A DNA stretch of 41,175 bases from Thermoguttaceae bacterium (GTDB lineage Bacteria; Planctomycetota; Planctomycetia; Pirellulales; Thermoguttaceae): NCBI GenBank assembly GCA_029975295.1, contig JARKPK010000148.1, positions 1 to 41,175 on the forward strand. The letters run 5' to 3'. Below are positions 36,171-41,175 of this stretch, piece by piece; position 1 is the stretch's first letter; every line of letters begins with the position of its first letter. The notes beneath the pieces were generated by a model, which saw only the letters and a program-made list of their open reading frames with translations, did not search any database and was not told where the DNA came from. A program made the translations under genes and the position numbers.

Positions 36171-38717
36171 ATGCGGTCGAACATTCCACAGCCGCTGGCC
36201 GACCACCTCGGACGTTTGGGCTTAGTTCTGCCCGATGTCGCAGAGCGGGCCGCACCGTGGGTGGTCAAATGGGGACGCGACCTTCCGCCGCTGGAGGCCC
36301 TGTGGATCGATGCCTTGCTCCACACCGGAGCGATAACCGCGTTTCAGGCAACCATGCTGCATTGCGGCCGCGGGGCCGATCTGCGTGTCGGGCCGTATGT
36401 GCTGCTCAAAGAGATTCCGCGTTTGAATCATCAGCCGAGCTTTCTTGCGCGAAGGCAGGATCAGGCAGGCGAGTGCGAACTGATCATGATCGACTGCGGC
36501 GATTCACAGCAGGCCGAACGCCTTGCTGCCAACGCGGCTCCGTTGGCCGAGGCCGGACGGCGTTGGCTGCGGGAACACTCTTGGCCGTCTGCGGATCGCG
36601 CGGCGCCGGTCGTCGAGGTGGGCGTCGATGGCCGCCGCTTCTTCGCGGCTGCGCCGCACACCGACGGCCGATCGCTGGCCGAGCTGGTTGTCGGTCGAGG
36701 CAGGTTCGACGGCAGTCTGGCGGCCCTGATTGCCCGGTCGCTCTTGTTGTTGGCGGCGGAGTTGGATGAGGCCGGATTGAGGCCCGAGTTCGTTTCGCTG
36801 CACGAAGTGCGTCTTACCGACCAAGGCGGCGTCGTGGTTGTCGCCCCGGGGCTCGCCGATGTCTGTTCGCTGGAGACGCCGTTGCCGAAGGGGCAACCCA
36901 ACGGGTCGCCAAGTGTGTGCGGGGCCGACGATTGCCGCAAGGGTGCGCCGGCGACATCGGGCAGAGAGCGTTTCGGCCGCACCGAACGGCGACGAGCATG
37001 CGGGGCATTGCTCGAACAACTGCTTTTCGGCGCAGCGGATCATGCCAGGGTAGTGCGTGGCTCGCGGCATCGAGGGATATTGCCTGAGCTGTTGGAAGTG
37101 ATCGATGGACTGCTCTCGCCCACCAGCGACGTGTCATTTCGTCAATTGGCCGACCGACTGCCGCGGAACGATGATGCCGCGCGCCGTCTTGCGGCACGAC
37201 GGGCGTATCGTCCGTTGCCCGTTGATCGGCAGTGGTTGCAGTGGTCCGATTGCAGCGGTCGGAACCGAATCGATCCCCGCCAGGCGGTGCAACCCGTTCT
37301 GTGGCTGTTGGCGATCGGAGCGTTGTTGGGCGCGGGCTGGTGGGGGGCGAGTTTCAAGAGCTCGGTTTCGCCCCAACTCGCCGATGCGGCGTGTGCTGCC
37401 CAGCCGGCAGGCGATGTCCAGCCGCTGCGACAGACGCAACGTGGGCGCGGCGGGGAGCCGATCGTGGATTCAGCCGACCCAACGGGAAAGACGACTCCCG
37501 ATGCCCAAGGGGAGCCGGGCGCAATTGCCGCTCAGGGGCGTGGTGCAATGTCGCAAGCGTTGCGCAGGACCGAAGGCAACAGGAGCGAAGAAACGCCGAG
37601 TTCGCCAATCGCGGGCCGCAGCGGGCGTTCGCCCGCGGGGAGGGTTCAATGGACCGCCCACCACAACAATCTTGGTGACGTTGTCGTTGCAGCCGACGAG
37701 GCGAGGGGAGACTTGCGGCAGGCTCAGTTCGCCGACGAACGCGGCTTTGCCCCAGAGGCTCGAACACCGGCCCGATCGGCTGCGGGACGCCCCGCCGACT
37801 TGATCATTGATTCTGCCGATCCTGTAGATGCCGCCCGTTTGCGGTTGCGCGACGGGCAGCGGGTGCGCGGTGCGCCGGGACGCCGTGCGGTGATGCAATT
37901 GCCGGCCAAGGGCTGGATACTTTCTGCCGAGGGCGTCGTCTTCGAGAACGTCGATTTCGTGGTTTCGCGTCCGCCCGGAACGGATTCGAACGACGCGGCG
38001 CCGATGATCAAGCTTCAGGGGCGGCAGGCGGAGTTCTGCGGTTGTACGTTCGAAGCCGAGGGCCGGATTGCTATCGCTTGGAAACCGAATGCCGGAGCGC
38101 CAAACAACGGTTTGACCTTGGGTTGCCTGGTGATGGTTGATTGTGTTTTTCGCAACTGCCGCGCGGCTGTGCTAAGCGAGGGCGAAGCGGCTCAGGTTAT
38201 TGAAGCGGCCAATGTACTTCACTGGGGCGGCGATGCCTTCTGGCTGATCGGCGGGGCTGCGGATGCGGGCGAACCGCTGAAGCTGATCTTGCGGCAATTC
38301 ACGCTGCGCGAGGCCGGGCCGCTGATCGAGTTTGCCCGTGAGCCGCCCGCCGCCGTACCTCTAACGATCGAGGCCGAAGCGGCGGTGGTTTCCCCGAGTT
38401 CCGGGCGTCCGGTGCTGATGCTTCATGGCCGCCGGCCCGACCGAGTTCTCGACCGACTCGCTTGGGCGGGCCAAGGTTCGATCTTGGACGGCGATGCGCC
38501 CTTCGCCATGCTCACCCGTCAGGACGACGAGGTGGCCGCCCTTGATGACGAAGCAGTGGCCGTTGCCGGTCTTGCCCGCGGCCGCGTCGAGTTCGCCGGA
38601 GCGGTCGGGGCTGGGATCGATGAGCAGCAGGTCGTATCATGGCATGGGCCTTCTTCGGGCGAAGATCCGCCGGGAATCGTTGCCCAACGATTGCCGCGAC
38701 CCGCCTCGGGGCGATAG
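36171..38717 (+). CDS. Membrane-anchored apparent pseudokinase with beta-helix-like exterior
   Basis: 848 residues. Residues about 45-80 (ALLHTGAITAFQATMLHCGRG, then VGPYVLLKEI) copy the segment that precedes the catalytic domain in planctomycetal Ser/Thr kinases. The kinase-like part (about 75-345) lacks the glycine-rich loop and a recognisable ATP lysine. Where HRD and DFG should lie, the text reads LRPEFVSLHEV and VVVVAPGLAD (about 221-230), so the metal-binding Asp is replaced. One membrane helix (about 374-391) follows. A Pro/Gly/Arg-rich linker leads to about 570-830, with strand-turn repeats such as FENVDFVV and VMVDCVFRNC resembling a right-handed beta-helix. Topology: kinase-like domain in the cytoplasm, beta-helix outside (inferred). 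The next gene follows within 75 bases. Confidence 0.75.
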   Translation: MRSNIPQPLADHLGRLGLVLPDVAERAAPWVVKWGRDLPPLEALWIDALLHTGAITAFQATMLHCGRGADLRVGPYVLLKEIPRLNHQPSFLARRQDQAGECELIMIDCGDSQQAERLAANAAPLAEAGRRWLREHSWPSADRAAPVVEVGVDGRRFFAAAPHTDGRSLAELVVGRGRFDGSLAALIARSLLLLAAELDEAGLRPEFVSLHEVRLTDQGGVVVVAPGLADVCSLETPLPKGQPNGSPSVCGADDCRKGAPATSGRERFGRTERRRACGALLEQLLFGAADHARVVRGSRHRGILPELLEVIDGLLSPTSDVSFRQLADRLPRNDDAARRLAARRAYRPLPVDRQWLQWSDCSGRNRIDPRQAVQPVLWLLAIGALLGAGWWGASFKSSVSPQLADAACAAQPAGDVQPLRQTQRGRGGEPIVDSADPTGKTTPDAQGEPGAIAAQGRGAMSQALRRTEGNRSEETPSSPIAGRSGRSPAGRVQWTAHHNNLGDVVVAADEARGDLRQAQFADERGFAPEARTPARSAAGRPADLIIDSADPVDAARLRLRDGQRVRGAPGRRAVMQLPAKGWILSAEGVVFENVDFVVSRPPGTDSNDAAPMIKLQGRQAEFCGCTFEAEGRIAIAWKPNAGAPNNGLTLGCLVMVDCVFRNCRAAVLSEGEAAQVIEAANVLHWGGDAFWLIGGAADAGEPLKLILRQFTLREAGPLIEFAREPPAAVPLTIEAEAAVVSPSSGRPVLMLHGRRPDRVLDRLAWAGQGSILDGDAPFAMLTRQDDEVAALDDEAVAVAGLARGRVEFAGAVGAGIDEQQVVSWHGPSSGEDPPGIVAQRLPRPASGR

Positions 38718-38720
38718 AAT
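38691..38720 (+). promoter_or_regulatory. Candidate promoter for the DUF1080 gene
   Basis: TTGCCG (4/6), an 18-bp spacer and TAGAAT (5/6) overlap the end of the pseudokinase gene. The predicted start near 38727 leaves about 65 nt before the ATG at 38792. Moderate match; read-through from upstream is equally possible. Confidence 0.35.
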
Positions 38721-38791
38721 CCGGAAGGCTCGCGGAGTTGCGGCGACGCGGGCCGGAAGGCGTTCGGGATCGGAGTACGGGAGGTGAAGCC

Positions 38792-39865
38792 ATGCGTTCG
38801 TGTTGCGGCTGGGCGGCAGCGTTCTTCTGCGGCGTGGTGATCTTGAGTTCATTCGGATGCCGGCGCCAAGAGGCCACGGCCACCGAAAATCTGAACAAGC
38901 CGGTGGGCTTGCCGCCGTGTTGTGCGGGCAAGGCTTCCGACCATTCATCGGACTCCGCCCAGGGCGGCAACACGCATTCCCAGGGCGAACCCGATGACGC
39001 TCAGGCGGCAGGTCAACGCGGCAGCGGCGACGACTCTGCTGCGGTGAGCAGTGCGCGGGGCCCTCTTAAGCAGGCCGAATGCTGTGAAGGGGCCAATTGT
39101 CCGGCGACCGGTTCGGGCGCCTGCTGCGAGCATCCCGCGACCGATGTTGCCGTTGCGGCGGGGCCGGGCAAGGCCGATGACGCTCCGGTTGAGAACGCCA
39201 AGCCGGTTGATGCGGAGCCCGCTAAGGGCAACGGCGATGGAACTCCCGCCGGGGAAAAGAAACCGGACGATGCCGCGCGCAAGACGACAAAGCTGTTCGA
39301 TGGCAAGACGCTCAAAGGCTGGAAGAAGACGGCCTTCGGCGGCGAGGGCGAAGTGAAGGTGGAAGACGGCATGATTGTGATGGAGATCGGCAACGACATG
39401 ACCGGCGTGACTTACGACGGGCAACTCCCGGCCACCGACAACTTCGAGTTGACACTCCGTGCTCAGCGGTTGGACGGAGATGATTTCTTCTGTGCGACAA
39501 CGTTCCCGATTGGAAAAGAACACTGCACGCTGGTCTTGGGCGGCTGGGGCGGCACCTTGGTCGGCATTTCGTGCGTGGATGGTTACGACGCTTCGGACAA
39601 CACCACCACCCGAAGCATGACCTTCAAGAACAAACAGTGGTACGATGTTCGGATTCGGGTTTCGACCAAGAAGCTCGAAGCATGGATCGACGGCGAACAG
39701 GTGGTGAATCTTCCCCGCGGCGACCACAAGTTCAGCACGCGGTTCGAGTGCGATCCGTGTCGGCCATTAGGCTTCGCCACCTGGCGGACGAAGGGGGCGG
39801 TCAAAGGGGTCGAGTTCCGCGAGCTTTCCAAGGACGAAGTGGCCGAAATCTCGGAGGACGAGTAG
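38792..39865 (+). CDS. DUF1080 (3-keto-disaccharide hydrolase fold) envelope protein, Cys-pair rich
   Basis: 357 residues. A hydrophobic N-terminal segment ends in SSFGC (Cys23), a non-canonical lipobox, so a lipoprotein or a plain Sec substrate is possible. A low-complexity spacer (about 24-163) carries cysteine pairs PPCCAGK, AECCEGANC and GACCEHP. The C-terminal part (about 165-350) is a DUF1080 domain: KLFDGKTLKGWKK, VKVEDGMIVMEIG, TDNFELTLRAQRLDGDDFF and a final GVEFRELS, a lectin/glucanase-like jelly roll abundant in planctomycetes and linked in part to glycan breakdown. The ATG at 38792 has a strong GGGAGGTGA upstream. It follows the pseudokinase gene by 74 nt and may share its transcript. 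Substrate unknown. Confidence 0.85.
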   Translation: MRSCCGWAAAFFCGVVILSSFGCRRQEATATENLNKPVGLPPCCAGKASDHSSDSAQGGNTHSQGEPDDAQAAGQRGSGDDSAAVSSARGPLKQAECCEGANCPATGSGACCEHPATDVAVAAGPGKADDAPVENAKPVDAEPAKGNGDGTPAGEKKPDDAARKTTKLFDGKTLKGWKKTAFGGEGEVKVEDGMIVMEIGNDMTGVTYDGQLPATDNFELTLRAQRLDGDDFFCATTFPIGKEHCTLVLGGWGGTLVGISCVDGYDASDNTTTRSMTFKNKQWYDVRIRVSTKKLEAWIDGEQVVNLPRGDHKFSTRFECDPCRPLGFATWRTKGAVKGVEFRELSKDEVAEISEDE

Positions 39866-40171
39866 GCCCCCCCGTCCGAGTTCTGCCAAGTGCGGCCGCC
39901 GCTCGCCCTGGGGAGTTGATCGCGTTGGCAGGCAACCAAATGGGGGGCCACGCGGCGATTAAGACGGTGGCGCTGAGCCGATTGTTCGGCCTCGGTTGTG
40001 CCTGCTGCGGGGCGGCGTCCCAATCGAGGACGCCGCTGTTCAGGGCGCGGCGAGCCTTGCGGATAATCCTGCATAAACCGTGTCGCAGACTGGCATTTTG
40101 GACCGGAATTTGCAACAATAAGGTTGAGGGCTGGACGGTCTCGAACGAACTCGGACAGAGGAGTGTTGGAA
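39866..40171. other. Spacer between the DUF1080 and DUF1559 genes
   Basis: 306 bases with no supported gene. The main element is a strong hairpin at 40012-40036. A fairly AT-rich stretch (about 40,060-40,125) probably holds the DUF1559 promoter, but no convincing hexamer pair was found. Confidence 0.5.
40012..40036. terminator. Hairpin, possible terminator after the DUF1080 gene
   Basis: GCGGCGTCC (40012-40020) and GGACGCCGC (40028-40036) form a perfect 9-bp GC-rich stem with a 7-base loop, 146 nt after the DUF1080 stop. Only TGTT follows on the plus strand, so a U-tract is missing; termination may be inefficient or Rho-assisted. Confidence 0.45.
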
Positions 40172-41041
40172 ATGAATCGCCGTTCGCGTGGTTTTACGCT
40201 CGTCGAACTGCTGGTGGTGATTACGATTATCGGCATGCTGATGGCCCTGTTGCTGCCGGCGGTTCAATCGGCTCGTGAGTCGGGCCGTCGGGCCACCTGT
40301 TTCAACAACCAGTATCAGATTGCAACAGCGATGTTGCAGAGTGAATCAACTCGCCGCTTCTTCCCGGGCTTCATGAATCGCCTGGGCGACAAACAGGTGA
40401 GTTGGGTGCCGATGATTTTCCCCTACATCGAGCGCAACGACCTTTACGAGCAATGGAAGGTCGGCACGCAACCGACAACGCTTCTTCGGTTGCTGATTTG
40501 CCCTAGCGCTCCGCCGGAAACGAGCGGCGCCACCGACACGCCGCTCGCCTATGTGGTGAATACGGGCAAGAACACGAATTCGTCCACCGGCGGTTTTTCC
40601 GTTGCGAATCCCCGTCGCCCTTGCGACGGCGTTTTTCACGACCAGTTCAACACGGCCAACCAAATTCGCGTCAGCAACGATTACATTAGCGGCAAGGACG
40701 GTACGACCCAAACGCTGATGCTTGGCGAGTTGATTCCCCTGACGGCAACGGCGGCGATGGGTTGGCGAAGCACGGTGGAAAACGTCGTCGGCTTCCAATG
40801 GTGCGGCGCGAACACCAACGCGAGCAACCCACAACCCGTTTCGCTGTACACCAACCGCAAGGTGAGCGAGCATTTGACCTCGCGCCACGGCGGCGGTTGC
40901 GTCGTTTCGTTCTGCGACCGCCACACATACTTCCTCCGGGAAGACATCGACTACGAAGTCTTCGCCCACCTGATGACCCCTTCGAGCCGCGACGCCTTCA
41001 CTCCGGTGAAGTTTCCGGTGCTCGACGACCGCGACTTCTAA
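40172..41041 (+). CDS. DUF1559 protein with type IV pilin-like N-terminus
   Basis: 289 residues. It starts MNRRSRGFTLVELLVVITIIG, which includes the prepilin peptidase site (Gly7-Phe8, with Glu at +5) and the hydrophobic assembly helix. Then comes the DUF1559 body typical of planctomycetes: LLPAVQSARESGRRATCFNN, an SWVPMIFPYIE segment, a VNTGKN region and a C-terminal HGGGCVVSFCDRHTYFL block. Such pseudopilin-like proteins are very numerous in this phylum and are thought to be exported by a type II/IV pilus-like machine; their role is unknown. The ATG at 40172 follows a GAGGAGTG purine run. The prepilin motif fixes the start. Confidence 0.92.
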   Translation: MNRRSRGFTLVELLVVITIIGMLMALLLPAVQSARESGRRATCFNNQYQIATAMLQSESTRRFFPGFMNRLGDKQVSWVPMIFPYIERNDLYEQWKVGTQPTTLLRLLICPSAPPETSGATDTPLAYVVNTGKNTNSSTGGFSVANPRRPCDGVFHDQFNTANQIRVSNDYISGKDGTTQTLMLGELIPLTATAAMGWRSTVENVVGFQWCGANTNASNPQPVSLYTNRKVSEHLTSRHGGGCVVSFCDRHTYFLREDIDYEVFAHLMTPSSRDAFTPVKFPVLDDRDF

Positions 41042-41066
41042 ATAGCTCCAACACGTCAGCGTAGCG

Positions 41067-41175
41067 CTAGCTGGCGAGTTTGTACATGGTACGAAAGCTG
41101 TGAGTTTGCTCGTAGAACGTGTGTTGGGCGGCGGCCCACTGGTAGATTTCCCTCAGCAGTTCATCGAGCGTGCGG
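41067..41175 (-). CDS. 3' end of an unidentified minus-strand gene (truncated by window)
   Basis: Reading leftward from the window edge, an open frame of 35 codons ends at TAG (41067-41069). The residues include RTLDELLREIYQWAAAQHT and end HSFRTMYKLAS. The composition is protein-like, but I do not recognise a family. It converges on the DUF1559 gene, with a 25-base gap containing a TAGCGCTA palindrome that overlaps the stop. Confidence 0.5.
   Translation of the reverse strand, partial: RTLDELLREIYQWAAAQHTFYEQTHSFRTMYKLAS

Overview
The window looks like a stretch of GC-rich planctomycete chromosome, probably Pirellulales-like. The evidence is a DUF1559 pilin-like protein, a DUF1080 envelope protein, a protein with the N-terminal architecture of planctomycetal Ser/Thr kinases, a giant TPR protein, and loosely packed genes with long spacers and many GTG/TTG starts. 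I saw no rRNA, tRNA, CRISPR array, insertion sequence or prophage.

Layout. (1) 0.1-8.3 kb, minus strand: housekeeping genes rho, ribH-nusB-ftsY and polA-coaE. (2) 9.1-12.2 kb, plus strand: one uninterrupted frame joining a GTP-type PEP carboxykinase to a fold-type-I aminotransferase, the clearest novelty in the window. (3) 12.3-14.5 kb, minus strand: a radical SAM enzyme, under a near-consensus promoter with a 14-bp palindrome, followed by an orphan ParA-type ATPase. (4) 14.7-24.9 kb, plus strand: a squalene-hopene-cyclase-like class II terpene cyclase, a DUF116-polyprenyl diphosphate synthase fusion, a three-gene ABC-2 exporter, a TIM-barrel isomerase-like protein and a UbiA-type prenyltransferase. 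With the divergent radical SAM gene this may be an uncharacterised isoprenoid pathway. (5) 25.2-28.6 kb, minus strand: argB-argD-argF behind a strong predicted promoter and a leader with a 10-bp perfect hairpin stem. (6) 29.3-41.0 kb, plus strand: a secreted nucleoside hydrolase, a 1700-residue TPR protein with an embedded C39-like cysteine peptidase, a membrane-anchored apparent pseudokinase with a beta-helix-like exterior, a Cys-pair-rich DUF1080 protein and a DUF1559 protein. The last ~110 bases hold the 3' end of a minus-strand gene.

How the genes may work together. The fused enzyme could convert aspartate to oxaloacetate and then to phosphoenolpyruvate within one polypeptide. In the isoprenoid region the polyprenyl synthase would supply a chain, the class II cyclase would cyclise an isoprenoid, and the radical SAM enzyme (perhaps with the Cys-rich DUF116 domain), UbiA protein and ABC exporter would modify, transfer or export it. 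This pathway is inferred from domain content and proximity only. The arg genes cover acetylglutamate phosphorylation, acetylornithine transamination and citrulline formation. argC, argJ and argG/H are not in the window.

All assignments come from reading motifs and translated sequence. No database search was run. Promoters are consensus matches only.
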